31,574 bases of DNA from Extensimonas sp963708545 (lineage in GTDB: Bacteria; Pseudomonadota; Gammaproteobacteria; Burkholderiales; Burkholderiaceae_C), in the NCBI GenBank assembly GCA_963708545.1, contig CAVPUD010000101.1, forward strand, positions 1 through 31,574, in the 5' to 3' direction. Below are positions 15,642 to 24,086 of this stretch, one piece after another. Each line of letters begins with the position of its first letter. Position 1 is the first letter of the stretch. The position numbers and the translations under genes were made by a program. Under the pieces are notes generated by a model, which was not told where the DNA came from, searched no databases, and saw nothing but the letters and a program-made list of their open reading frames with translations.

Positions 15642-16031
15642 ATGCGCGCCACACACCACCTCGCCTGCTTTTTCGCCTCGCTGGCTCTGGGCACCAGCGT
15701 TTTTGCCCAGGATGCCAAGCCAGCGCCTGCGTCCCCTTCGACCACTTCCGCGCCGCCCATCGAGGCCAGCAGCCAGCCGAGCAAAGCCGAGCAGCGCGCC
15801 GCGGGCCGCGCCAACCAGCGCATAGAGCACATCAAGGTCGAAGACGAGGGCAGCCGCATCGAGGAGCTGCGCGTGGGCGGGCAGACCAAGCGCATCACCG
15901 TGCAGCCCAAGTCCGGCAATGCGCCCGAGTACGAGGTCAAGCCGCCCGACGTCACGCGCGGCCAGGCCGGCACCGGCAACGATTCGCAGGTCAACACCGC
16001 GCCACCCGTGTGGAACATCAAGAAGTTCTGA
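15642..16031 (+). CDS. DUF2782-like small exported protein
   Basis: Small periplasmic protein of 129 residues with unknown function. A signal peptide is visible: MRATHH followed by the hydrophobic core LACFFASLALGTSVFA and a cut near AQD. The mature part is Pro/Ser/Ala-rich, then has a short domain IEHIKVEDEGSRIEELRVGG...TKRITVQPKSGNAPEYEV. This fits the pattern of DUF2782 proteins encoded beside polA and thrB in beta- and gammaproteobacteria. The ATG at 15642 is chosen because it starts the signal peptide; an open frame back to 15549 adds nothing plausible. It is followed by homoserine kinase after 101 bp. Confidence 0.75.
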   Translation: MRATHHLACFFASLALGTSVFAQDAKPAPASPSTTSAPPIEASSQPSKAEQRAAGRANQRIEHIKVEDEGSRIEELRVGGQTKRITVQPKSGNAPEYEVKPPDVTRGQAGTGNDSQVNTAPPVWNIKKF

Positions 16032-16132
16032 TGCTTCCCGCCTGAAGCCGCAGGCCGGGCCGCACTCTTCGCACTCTTCGCGCCCGTCCCGCCGTCGCCG
16101 CTGCCCCGTCGCTCTACCGCTTTCCCCCGCCA

Positions 16133-17083
16133 ATGGCCGTTTTCACCGAAGTCCCGCCCGAGGAGGCGCGCGCGTTGCTGCAGCGCCTGCAGCTCGGCGA
16201 ACTGCTGGCGCTGCAAGGCATCGCCGGCGGCATAGAGAACACCAACTACTTCGTCACGTGCAGCCAGGGTGAATTCGTGCTCACCCTGTTCGAGCGCCTG
16301 CGCCCCGAGCAGCTGCCGTTTTACCTGTACCTGATGCAGCACCTCGCGCAAGGCGGCCTGCCGGTGCCCAATCCGCGCGCCGACGCGCAGGGCAACATCC
16401 TGCACAACGTGTGCGGCAAACCCGCGGCGCTCGTCAACAGGCTGCCCGGCAAGAGCCAGCTCGCACCCGGCCCGCGGCACTGCGCAGCCATGGGCCAGAC
16501 GCTCGCGCGCCTGCACCTCGTGGGGCGCAGCTTCACGCGCCAACAACCCAATCTGCGCGGCCTCGCGTGGTGGAACGAGACCGTGCCCGTGGTGCTGCCC
16601 TACCTCGGGCCCCAGCAGGCCGAACTGCTGCGCTCCGAACTGGCCTACCAAAACGCTGTCGCCGCTACGCCCGACTACGCCACGCTGCCGCGCGGGCCCG
16701 TGCACGCCGACCTGTTCCGCGACAACGTGCTGTTCGAGGGCGAGACGCTCACGGGCTGCTTCGACTTTTACTTTGCGGGCGTCGATACCTGGCTGTTCGA
16801 TCTGGCCGTGTGCATGAACGACTGGTGCATAGACTGGGCCACGGGCGCGCACCACGCGGCGCGCGCGCAGGCGCTGCTTGGCGCCTACGAGGCCGAACGC
16901 ACACTCACCGACACCGAGCGCGCCTTGCTGCCCGCCATGCTGCGCGCAGGCGCGCTGCGTTTTTGGCTCTCGCGCCTGTGGGACTTTTATCTGCCGCGCG
17001 AGGCAGCATTGCTCACGCCGCACGACCCCACGCACTTCGAGCGCGTGCTGCGCGAGCGCATCGCCCATCCGTTGCAACTTTGA
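16133..17083 (+). CDS. thrB: Homoserine kinase, APH-fold type (ThrB)
   Basis: Phosphorylates homoserine with ATP in threonine synthesis. It belongs to the aminoglycoside phosphotransferase fold used for ThrB in many proteobacteria, not the GHMP type. Motifs are GGIENTNYFV near 32-41 in the nucleotide lobe, the catalytic HADLFRDNVLF near 191-201 (D193, N198) and the metal-binding CFDFYFAGVDTWLFDLA near 209-225 (D211). Length is 316 residues, the normal size. Start ATG at 16133 matches the usual N-terminus MAVFTEV. It lies in the conserved polA-DUF2782-thrB neighbourhood. Confidence 0.93.
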   Translation: MAVFTEVPPEEARALLQRLQLGELLALQGIAGGIENTNYFVTCSQGEFVLTLFERLRPEQLPFYLYLMQHLAQGGLPVPNPRADAQGNILHNVCGKPAALVNRLPGKSQLAPGPRHCAAMGQTLARLHLVGRSFTRQQPNLRGLAWWNETVPVVLPYLGPQQAELLRSELAYQNAVAATPDYATLPRGPVHADLFRDNVLFEGETLTGCFDFYFAGVDTWLFDLAVCMNDWCIDWATGAHHAARAQALLGAYEAERTLTDTERALLPAMLRAGALRFWLSRLWDFYLPREAALLTPHDPTHFERVLRERIAHPLQL

Positions 17084-17197
17084 CGGCGTGCTCCCCCTCC
17101 TGGGGGTAACGCAGCTTCGTCACGCCGCACGCAAGGCTGCTACATTCCTTCGCATCGTGCGTGTGCGCTCCTGCACCGCCTCGTTTTTGCTTGTTGC

Positions 17198-17998
17198 ATG
17201 AAACTCCATCTCGTTCCTGCACGCACCGGCCTGCAATGGGTGCAGCTTGGCATCCGGGCCTTCTGGCGCCAGCCCATGGCGCTCGCCGCGCTGTTTTTCA
17301 TGGCGATGGCGGCCATGTCCATCGCCACCATGGTGCCCCTCATCGGGCCCGCGCTGGCGCTGGCGCTGCTGCCTTCGGCCACGCTCGCAATGATGGTCGC
17401 GGCGGCCGAAGCCATGCAGGGGCGCTTTCCCACGCCCACGGTGCTGCTTGCCGCATTTCGCGCGGGGCGCGAGCAACTGCGCCACATGCTGGCGCTGGGC
17501 GCGCTCTACGCCGCGGGCTTTCTCGGCGTGATCGCGCTTTCGGCCCTGGTCGATGGCGGGCAGTTTGCCAAGGTGTATATGGGCCACACGCCGCTGTCGC
17601 GCGAGCTCGCCGAAGACCCATCGTTCCAGGCCGCGATGTGGCTTGCGATGGCGCTGTACCTGCCGCTTTCGCTCTTGTTTTGGCATGCGCCGGGGCTCGT
17701 TTATTGGCACAAGGTGCCGCCCGTCAAGGCGCTGTTTTTCAGCATCGTGGCCTGCGTGCGCAACTTTTGGGCCTTTACCGTGTTCGGGTTCGCTTGGATG
17801 GGCGTGTTTCTGCTCGCGGGGCTGGCGGTGGCGCTCGCCACGGGCTTGCTCTTGGGTGTGCTCGGCACTGGCTTTGCTGCGGGCATCATGATGGCCGCGG
17901 CCATGCTGCTCGCGGCCATGTTCTTCACCTCGGTGGTGTTCACCTTCCGCGACTGCTTCGAGCCGCCCGATAGAGCCGGCACCGCGTTGCAGCCGTAG
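17198..17998 (+). CDS. BPSS1780-like integral membrane protein
   Basis: Membrane protein of 266 residues with about six hydrophobic segments, for example ALAALFFMAMAAMSIATMVP, MLALGALYAAGFLGVIAL and WMGVFLLAGLAVALATGLLL. The N-terminus LVPARTGLQWVQLGIRAFWRQPMA and the later VTF-like VVFTFRDCFEP resemble the BPSS1780 family common in Burkholderiales. Function is unknown. It follows thrB by 114 bp and has a possible -10 box TACATT at 17141-17146. No catalytic residues can be named. Confidence 0.78.
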   Translation: MKLHLVPARTGLQWVQLGIRAFWRQPMALAALFFMAMAAMSIATMVPLIGPALALALLPSATLAMMVAAAEAMQGRFPTPTVLLAAFRAGREQLRHMLALGALYAAGFLGVIALSALVDGGQFAKVYMGHTPLSRELAEDPSFQAAMWLAMALYLPLSLLFWHAPGLVYWHKVPPVKALFFSIVACVRNFWAFTVFGFAWMGVFLLAGLAVALATGLLLGVLGTGFAAGIMMAAAMLLAAMFFTSVVFTFRDCFEPPDRAGTALQP

Positions 17999-18006
17999 CA
18001 GCGTCC

Positions 18007-18040
18007 CTTTCAAATTCCTGTCACAACGGGTTTCTAGCAT
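18007..18040 (+). promoter_or_regulatory. Pho box and -10 region in front of the phoX-like gene
   Basis: CTTTCAA at 18007-18013 and CTGTCAC at 18018-18024 are direct repeats spaced by 4 bp, the 11-bp period of PhoB binding sites. About 13 of 18 positions match the E. coli consensus. A -10-like TAGCAT at 18035-18040 begins 10 nt after the box, the same spacing as I recall for E. coli phoA. The ATG at 18100 is 59 nt further on. This predicts induction by PhoB when phosphate is low. Confidence 0.7.
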
Positions 18041-18099
18041 CGCGCGCAGGAAACGGCATCCGGTCGTTTCCAGCTTTCTTTTTGCGAGCACAACCCGAT

Positions 18100-20043
18100 A
18101 TGTCTGCACATCCTCTTCCCTCGCGCCGCAAGGCGCTGCAAGTTCTCGCCGGCGCCCCTTTGCTGCCCCTGGGCACGGGCGCCATGGCTTCGTTGCTCAC
18201 GGGCTGCGGTGGTGGCGATGACGACCCGAGCTACGTCTCGGCCGCGTTCACATCGATGGCGGCGCCTACGCTGGCCAACCCCGCCGCGATGGCCACGACC
18301 ACCGTGGGCTCGACCCTGCAGGTCAAGTTCAGCGACCAATCGACGCGCAGCTACACGCTGGGCTACCAGCCCTTTTTCATCACGGGCGACATGGTGCCCG
18401 ACGGCAAGGGCGGCCAGATTCTGGCCGGCGGCTACTACGACATCAACAACAAGCCCATCATCGATAAAACCGTGGCAGGCAAAGAGCGGCAGTTTTTCTC
18501 CGACTGCCCCGACGGCATGTCGCTGCTCACCGTGCCCAATGCCAAGGTCGATGGGGTCAAAGGCAAGCCGGTGTTTGCCGTGGTGCAGTTCGAATACACC
18601 AGCTGGGCTCAAGACGGCAAGACCAACATGTACGGCAAACTGCCCTCGCCCATCGCCGTGCTCACGCTCGACCAGGACCCGAACACGGGCAAGCTCAGCC
18701 TGGTCAAGTACCACAACGTGGACACCAGCGGCGTCAATGGCCTTTGGATCACCTGCGGCGCGAGCCTCTCGCCCTGGGGCACGCACCTCTCGAGCGAAGA
18801 GTACGAGCCCGACGCCTTTGCCGCGCGTGACAAGAACAACATGGATGCCTACAGCCTCAACCTGTATGGCGACGCCACCAAGGCCAACCCCTATCTGTAC
18901 GGTCACCTGCCTGAAGTCACCGTCAATCCCGACGGCACGGGCAGCATCAAAAAGCACTACTGCACTGGCCGTATCTCGAAAGAGCTCGTGCAAGTCATGC
19001 CGGACGAGCGCACCATTTTGTGCGGCGACGACTGGACCAATGGCGGCCTGTTCATGTTCGTCGCCGACAAGGCGCGCGACCTTTCGGCTGGTTCGCTGTA
19101 CGTGGCCAAGTGGACGCAAACTTCATCGGCTGGTGCAGGCTCTGGCACGCTGACCTGGATCAAGCTCGGCAGCGCCACCAGCGCCGACATCGAGACCATG
19201 GCCAAAACCCTCAAACCCACCGACATCATGGATGTCAAGACGGCCGACCCCCTGGACGCCAGCTACACCAAGATCAATTACGACGGCACATTCAACTGGG
19301 TCAAGCTCAAACCCGGCATGGAAAAGGCTGCCGCCTTCCTCGAAACGCACCGCTACGCCGCTTTGATGGGCGCCAGCATGGGTTTCACCAAGATGGAAGG
19401 CACCACGCTCAACGTCAAGGACAAAATTGCCTATTCGGCCATGTCGCGCCTCGAAACGTCCATGGTCAAGGGCCACGCAGCGGCTCAAGCGGGCAGCATC
19501 GAGCTCGACAAACAGATTCGCGCTGGCGCCGTCTATGCGCTGAATCTCAAGTCCGGGATCAAGGACACCAAGGGTGCCGCGATCAACAGCGATTGGGTGC
19601 CCGTGGACATGGCCGCCCCCCCCGCCCTGGTCGGTGAAGACCTGGCCACGCCCGACGCATTGGGCAACACCGCCAACCCCGACAAGATATCCAACCCCGA
19701 CAACCTCAAGTTCTCGGAAAAAATGCGCACGCTGTTCATCGGCGAAGACAGCGGCCAGCACGTGAACAACTTCCTGTGGGCCTACAACGTGGACACCAAA
19801 ACGCTGTCACGCGTGATGTCGGTGCCCGCGGGTGGTGAATCCACGGGCCTGCAGGCCGTCGATGAAATCAACGGCTGGACGTACATCACGAGCAACTTCC
19901 AGCACCCGGGCGACTGGGGTGGCATCCACAACGTGGTCAAGTCCACGCTCGACCCGCTGATTCGCGCGAACTACAAAGACCGCTACGGTGCCGCCGTGGG
20001 CTACCTCACGGCCACGCCTTCGCAGCCCAAGCTGCACTGGTAA
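18100..20043 (+). CDS. phoX: PhoX-like (DUF839) Tat-exported phosphatase
   Basis: Secreted protein of 647 residues predicted to release phosphate from organic esters. The N-terminus has the twin-arginine motif SRRKALQVL near 8-16, a hydrophobic stretch and a lipobox-like LLTGC with Cys36. It is therefore exported folded by Tat and could be lipid-anchored. The body matches the DUF839/PhoX beta-propeller: SEEYEPDAFAARDK, GDDWTNGGLFMFVADK, GSLYVAKW, HRYAALMGASMGFTKMEGTTLN and LFIGEDSGQHVNNFLWAYNVDT. The region that reads MDRPE in classical PhoX is MEG here, so it is a divergent member. Calcium/iron ligands were not assigned individually. A Pho box upstream and a strong terminator downstream make it a one-gene unit. 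Confidence 0.85.
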   Translation: MSAHPLPSRRKALQVLAGAPLLPLGTGAMASLLTGCGGGDDDPSYVSAAFTSMAAPTLANPAAMATTTVGSTLQVKFSDQSTRSYTLGYQPFFITGDMVPDGKGGQILAGGYYDINNKPIIDKTVAGKERQFFSDCPDGMSLLTVPNAKVDGVKGKPVFAVVQFEYTSWAQDGKTNMYGKLPSPIAVLTLDQDPNTGKLSLVKYHNVDTSGVNGLWITCGASLSPWGTHLSSEEYEPDAFAARDKNNMDAYSLNLYGDATKANPYLYGHLPEVTVNPDGTGSIKKHYCTGRISKELVQVMPDERTILCGDDWTNGGLFMFVADKARDLSAGSLYVAKWTQTSSAGAGSGTLTWIKLGSATSADIETMAKTLKPTDIMDVKTADPLDASYTKINYDGTFNWVKLKPGMEKAAAFLETHRYAALMGASMGFTKMEGTTLNVKDKIAYSAMSRLETSMVKGHAAAQAGSIELDKQIRAGAVYALNLKSGIKDTKGAAINSDWVPVDMAAPPALVGEDLATPDALGNTANPDKISNPDNLKFSEKMRTLFIGEDSGQHVNNFLWAYNVDTKTLSRVMSVPAGGESTGLQAVDEINGWTYITSNFQHPGDWGGIHNVVKSTLDPLIRANYKDRYGAAVGYLTATPSQPKLHW

Positions 20044-20088
20044 GCGAGCGACCCGCAGGCGGCCCGGCCTTGCTGACCGCCGTGGCCC

Positions 20089-20114
20089 AAGCCCAGCGCA
20101 CGGCTGGGCTTTTT
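20089..20114 (+). terminator. Rho-independent terminator of phoX
   Basis: A perfect 9-bp stem, AAGCCCAGC at 20089-20097 with GCTGGGCTT at 20103-20111, a 5-nt loop, and T20111-T20114 followed by a T-rich tract. It lies 46 bp after the phoX stop. The remaining roughly 120 bp to the uvrD stop contain only a short GGCGGGGTT tandem around 20141-20161 and no gene. Confidence 0.9.
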
Positions 20115-20235
20115 CATTTCTGGGGCTGCACGAAAAGCGCGGCGGGGTTCGGCGGCGGGGTTGGTGTGGGTGGTGACGGCACTGGCGTTGCTGCGCCTGC
20201 TCCCGCATCGCCTGCTGCGGCATGTGGCGCCCTTC

Positions 20236-22713
20236 TCACTCCACCACCGTGAGCTTGGCCACGGCCAGCGCGAGCCACTTGGTGCCGTGGCGCGGGAACT
20301 GCACCTGCGCGCGTGCATCCTCGCCCTGCCCTTCGAGCGCGAGCACCTTGCCCTCGCCGAACTTGGTGTGGAACACCGCCGCGCCCACGCGCAGGCCATG
20401 TGCCGGCGGCGTTTTCTGCGCCGGCAAGGGCGCATTGGCCAGGCTCTCAGACTTCAAGCCAAATTGGCCTCTAGCGCTTGATTTACCTGCGTAAGCAGCT
20501 CCCAAACTGGAAGCAAACGAGGCAAACCCTGGGTGCCGGGGCGTGAGCCACTTGAGCGCGTGCTCGGGCAGCTCGTCGAAAAAGCGGCTGCGCAGGTTGT
20601 AGCGCGTCTGGCCGTGCAGCAGGCGCGTCTGCGCGTGGCTCAGGTACAGGCGCTGTCGCGCGCGCGTGATGGCCACGTACATCAGGCGGCGCTCTTCTTC
20701 GAGGCTTTCCTGGCTGGAGAGTGCGCTTTCGTGCGGGAACAGGCCCTCTTCCATGCCGCTGATGAACACCGCGTCGAACTCCAGCCCTTTGCTCGCGTGC
20801 ACGGTCATGAGCTGCACGGCGTCCTGCCCCGCCTGCGCCTGGTTGTCGCCGGCCTCGAGCGCGGCGTGGGTCAGAAAGGCTGCGAGTGGCGACAAGGTCT
20901 CGCCCGTCTCCAAGTCCACGTCGGCAGCCCCCGCGTCCCTTGCGCCGGTGCGCGCAGCAGCATGCGCAGCGTCCACGGCAGGCAGCGGCAGGTCGAGCCG
21001 CGGCGCGTCGGGGTTCAGCCCCTGGCTTGCCGGGCTTTGGCGCAGGGCGGCGCGCTGCTCGTCCTGCGGCAGCGCCACCGCGTCGCGCCCGAAGCCCTCC
21101 TGCATGACGAAGCTCTCGGCGGCGTTGACCAGCTCTTCGAGGTTTTCGATGCGGTCTGCGCCCTCTTTTTCGCTGCGGTAGTGCTCGATCAGGCCGCTGG
21201 CATCGAGCATGCGCTCGATGATGGCGCGCAGGTTCAGCCCCTGCGTCTGCTCGCGCAGCACATCGAGGAGCGCGACGAACGCGCCCAGGTGCGTGCCCGC
21301 GCGGCCCGCCACGGCCGCGACGGCGTCGTGCAGCGAGCAGCCCGCGCTGCGCGCCGCGTCCTGCAACTGCTCGATGCTGCGCGCGCCTATGCCGCGCGGC
21401 GGAAAGTTCACCACGCGCAAAAAGCTCGTGTCGTCGTGCGGGTTCTCCAAGAGGCGCAGGTACGCGAGCGCGTGCTTGACCTCGGCGCGCTCGAAAAAGC
21501 GCAGACCACCATAGACGCGGTACGGCACGCCCGCGTTGAACAGCGCCGACTCGATCACGCGGCTTTGCGCGTTGCTGCGGTAGAGCACGGCGATCTCGCT
21601 GCGCGCCATGCCACCCTGCACCAGCTGGCGGATCTCATCGACCAGCCACTGCGCCTCGGCCAGGTCGCTCGCGGCCTCATAGACGCGCACGGGCTCGCCG
21701 GGACCTTGCTGCGTGCGCAGCTCCTTGCCCAGGCGGCGGCTGTTGTGGCGGATCAGCGCATTCGCCGAGTCGAGGATGTTGCTATAGCTGCGGTAGTTCT
21801 CTTCGAGCTTGATCTGCTGGCGCACGTCGAATTCGCGCACGAAGTCCTGCATGTTGCCCACGCGCGCGCCGCGAAAGGCGTAGATGCTCTGGTCATCGTC
21901 GCCCACGGCCATCACGCTGCCCTGCGTCTGCAGGCGGCCATCGACCACGTCGCCGGCCAGCTGCTTGAGCCAGGCGTACTGCAGCCGGTTCGTGTCCTGG
22001 AATTCATCGACGAGGATGTAGGCAAAGCGGCGCTGGTAGTGCGCGCGGATGGGGTCGTTGTCGCGCAGCAGTTCGTAGCTGCGCAGCAGCAGCTCGCCAA
22101 AGTCCACCACGCCCTCGCGCTGACACTGGTCTTCGTAGAGCTGGTAAATCTCGACCTTCTTGCGCGCCACGCTGTCGTGCTGGGGCACGTCGTGCGGGCG
22201 CATGCCCTCTTCCTTGCAGTTCGCAATGAATTGCTGCAACTGCCTGGGCGGGTAGCGCTCCTCGTCGATCTGGTATTGCCTGCACAGGCGCTTGATGGCC
22301 GACAGCTGGTCTTGCGTGTCGAGGATCTGGAACGTCTGCGGCAGCCCCGCGGCCTTGTGGTGCGCGCGCAGCATGCGGTTGCACAGGCCGTGGAAGGTGC
22401 CTATCCACATGCCGCGCACGTTCACGGGCAGCATGGCCGACAGGCGCGTGAGCATCTCGCGCGCGGCCTTGTTCGTGAAGGTCACGGCCAGGATGCCACC
22501 GGGCGTCGCGTAGCCGTTTTGCAGCAGCCAGGCGATGCGCGTGGTGAGCACGCGTGTCTTGCCCGAGCCCGCGCCCGCCAGAATCAGCGCATGCTCCGCG
22601 GGCAAGGTGACGGCGGCGCGCTGTTCGGGGTTCAGGCCGGCGAGCAAAGGCTCGGAGGTGGACGAATCGGCCAGGCCGGACGGCTCGGCCGAGGCAAAGG
22701 AGTGTGGGGGCAT
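20236..22713 (-). CDS. uvrD: UvrD/PcrA/Rep-family DNA helicase II
   Basis: Superfamily 1A 3'-5' helicase for nucleotide excision and mismatch repair, 825 residues. Motifs in order: Walker A LAGAGSGKT near 45-53, motif Ia TFTNKAAREM, motif II ILVDEFQDTN, motif III VGDDDQSIYAFRGA, motif IV RSNAQSRVIE, motif V LMTVHASKGLEFDAVFI and motif VI EERRLMYVAITRARQRLYL. A C-terminal Tudor-like stretch, VGAAVFHTKFGEGKVLALEGQG, is present as in PcrA/UvrD. Between motif VI and that tail, SSARGQFGLKSESLA is encoded by a copy of the dispersed repeat. Start ATG at 22713 has a -10-like TACAAT only 6 nt upstream and no Shine-Dalgarno site. Confidence 0.95.
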   Translation of the reverse strand: MPPHSFASAEPSGLADSSTSEPLLAGLNPEQRAAVTLPAEHALILAGAGSGKTRVLTTRIAWLLQNGYATPGGILAVTFTNKAAREMLTRLSAMLPVNVRGMWIGTFHGLCNRMLRAHHKAAGLPQTFQILDTQDQLSAIKRLCRQYQIDEERYPPRQLQQFIANCKEEGMRPHDVPQHDSVARKKVEIYQLYEDQCQREGVVDFGELLLRSYELLRDNDPIRAHYQRRFAYILVDEFQDTNRLQYAWLKQLAGDVVDGRLQTQGSVMAVGDDDQSIYAFRGARVGNMQDFVREFDVRQQIKLEENYRSYSNILDSANALIRHNSRRLGKELRTQQGPGEPVRVYEAASDLAEAQWLVDEIRQLVQGGMARSEIAVLYRSNAQSRVIESALFNAGVPYRVYGGLRFFERAEVKHALAYLRLLENPHDDTSFLRVVNFPPRGIGARSIEQLQDAARSAGCSLHDAVAAVAGRAGTHLGAFVALLDVLREQTQGLNLRAIIERMLDASGLIEHYRSEKEGADRIENLEELVNAAESFVMQEGFGRDAVALPQDEQRAALRQSPASQGLNPDAPRLDLPLPAVDAAHAAARTGARDAGAADVDLETGETLSPLAAFLTHAALEAGDNQAQAGQDAVQLMTVHASKGLEFDAVFISGMEEGLFPHESALSSQESLEEERRLMYVAITRARQRLYLSHAQTRLLHGQTRYNLRSRFFDELPEHALKWLTPRHPGFASFASSLGAAYAGKSSARGQFGLKSESLANAPLPAQKTPPAHGLRVGAAVFHTKFGEGKVLALEGQGEDARAQVQFPRHGTKWLALAVAKLTVVE
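20452..20500 (-). repeat. Dispersed repeat family, best copy, inside uvrD
   Basis: On plus, AGCCAAATTGGCCTCTAGCG starts at 20457 and is followed by CTTG, with GCGTAAGCAGCT at the far end. It encodes AYAGKSSARGQFGLKS near the C-terminus of UvrD, a region that varies in the family. It is in frame and does not break the helicase motifs. Confidence 0.7.
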
Positions 22714-22719
22714 GGTGGG

Positions 22720-22725
22720 ATTGTA
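22720..22725 (-). promoter_or_regulatory. Candidate -10 box for uvrD
   Basis: TACAAT on the minus strand ends 6 nt before the uvrD ATG. If used, transcription would begin at or next to the start codon, giving a leaderless message. No good -35 hexamer was recognised. Confidence 0.35.
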
Positions 22726-22822
22726 AAAAGCGCGCCGTGCAAAGCCGCATGGCCGCTGCGGCGCAAACCCATTTCACCATGGAGGACTCGGCACGCTGCG
22801 CCATAGGTGACCGCCACGAGGC

Positions 22823-22828
22823 TAGAAT
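22823..22828 (+). promoter_or_regulatory. Candidate -10 box for guaC
   Basis: TAGAAT lies about 146 nt before the guaC start and 5 bp before the terminator-like hairpin. A start site 6-7 nt downstream would place the hairpin at the very 5' end of the transcript. No convincing -35 box is present at 17 bp. Confidence 0.35.
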
Positions 22829-22833
22829 CAATC

Positions 22834-22866
22834 ACCGGGCCCAAGTTTCTTGACGCCCGGTTTTTT
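22834..22866 (+). terminator. Terminator-like hairpin in the guaC leader (possible attenuator)
   Basis: ACCGGGC at 22834-22840 pairs with GCCCGGT at 22855-22861. Inside, CAAG at 22842-22845 pairs with CTTG at 22849-22852 around a TTT loop. Six T residues (22861-22866) follow. This is a complete intrinsic-terminator shape on plus, yet the nearest plus-strand gene upstream (phoX) ends 2.8 kb away and has its own terminator. It lies 108 nt before guaC, so it most likely controls guaC or ends a short RNA. Confidence 0.65.
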
Positions 22867-22974
22867 GTGCCCGCGCGCGCCACACGCCAGCGCCCCGCGC
22901 CCCAGACACCGGATGCCAAGCCAAGCGCCCTCTGGCCGCGCTGAGTGGCATCTTTCATTGGAGCTTGGAATCGC

Positions 22975-23952
22975 ATGGAAATCTTCGACTACGACAACAT
23001 CCTGCTGCTTCCGCGCAAGTGCCGCGTGCAAAGCCGCGCCGAATGCGACACGCGCATGGAGCTGGGCGGGCGCAGCTTTCGCCTGCCCGTGGTGCCCGCG
23101 AACATGAAAACCGTGGTCGACGAACCCCTGTGCACCTGGCTCGCGCAGCACGGCTACTTTTACGTGATGCACCGCTTCGACCTCGACAGCGTCGCCTTCG
23201 CACGCGCCATGCACGCGCGCGGCTGCTACGCCTCGATCTCGCTGGGCGTGAAAAAGGCCGACTACGAGGCGGTCGATCAGCTTGCGGCCGAAGGCATCAC
23301 GCCCGAATACGTCACCATAGACATCGCCCACGGCCACGCCGACAGCGTGAGGAAGATGATCGCCCACCTCAAGCGCAAGCTGCCCGGCGCGTTCGTGATC
23401 GCGGGCAACGTGGGTACGCCCGAGGCCGTCATAGACCTCGAAAACTGGGGCGCGGACGCGACCAAGGTCGGCATAGGACCGGGCAAGGTGTGCATCACCA
23501 AGCTCAAGACGGGCTTTGGCACCGGCGGCTGGCAGCTCAGCGCGCTCAAGTGGTGCGCGCGCGTGGCCACGCGCCCCATCATCGCCGACGGCGGCATCCG
23601 CGAGCACGGCGACATCGCCAAGAGCATCCGCTTTGGCGCCACCATGGTCATGGTCGGCGCGCTGCTCGCGGGCCATGAAGAATCGCCGGGTCAGACGGTG
23701 GAGGTCGATGGCAAGCTCTACAAAGAGTATTACGGCTCCGCAAGCGACTTCAACAAAGGCGAATACCGGCATGTCGAAGGCAAGCGCATCCTCGAGCCCA
23801 TCAAGGGCAAGATCGCCGACACGCTCACCGAGATGGAGCAAGACCTGCAAAGCTCCATCAGCTACGCGGGCGGCACCAGGCTGCTCGACATTCGCAGGGT
23901 GAACTACGTGATCCTCGGCGGCGACAACGCGGGCGAGCACCTGCTGATGTGA
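22975..23952 (+). CDS. guaC: GMP reductase
   Basis: NADPH-dependent conversion of GMP to IMP in purine salvage; cytoplasmic TIM barrel of 325 residues. The sequence resembles the Bacillus-type GuaC more than the E. coli type: MEIFDYDNILLLPRKC at the start, VVPANMKTVVDE, YFYVMHRFD, and the catalytic loop KVGIGPGKVCITK with Cys173. It continues with IADGGIREHGDIAKSIRFGATMVM and EYYGSASDFNKGE. There is no CBS pair, which separates it from IMP dehydrogenase. The start ATG at 22975 follows a GGAG/GGAA stretch and matches the family N-terminus; an in-frame codon at 22945 is less likely. Expression may be attenuated by the leader hairpin. Confidence 0.95.
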   Translation: MEIFDYDNILLLPRKCRVQSRAECDTRMELGGRSFRLPVVPANMKTVVDEPLCTWLAQHGYFYVMHRFDLDSVAFARAMHARGCYASISLGVKKADYEAVDQLAAEGITPEYVTIDIAHGHADSVRKMIAHLKRKLPGAFVIAGNVGTPEAVIDLENWGADATKVGIGPGKVCITKLKTGFGTGGWQLSALKWCARVATRPIIADGGIREHGDIAKSIRFGATMVMVGALLAGHEESPGQTVEVDGKLYKEYYGSASDFNKGEYRHVEGKRILEPIKGKIADTLTEMEQDLQSSISYAGGTRLLDIRRVNYVILGGDNAGEHLLM

Positions 23953-23963
23953 GCCCTTGCCAG

Positions 23964-23994
23964 CCCACTGCCCACTGCCCACTGCCCACTGCCC
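23964..23994. repeat. Short tandem repeat, 7-bp unit CCCACTG x4
   Basis: Four exact head-to-tail copies of CCCACTG at 23964-23991 followed by CCC. It begins 12 bp after the guaC stop in the 134-bp gap before the glycosyltransferase start. Such perfect heptamers can change copy number by slippage. No gene is seen in this gap. Confidence 0.85.
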
Positions 23995-24086
23995 GCCGCA
24001 CCAAGGCGCCCCGCCCGCTTGGTGCCCCGGCGCACCATGCCACACCGGGTTACGTCCCGCCTGCACGGCGCCGTTACCATCGGCGC

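Noticed and set aside
17092..17105. CCCCCTCCTGGGGG after thrB as a terminator
   Set aside because: The stem is only 4-5 bp and no T-run follows.
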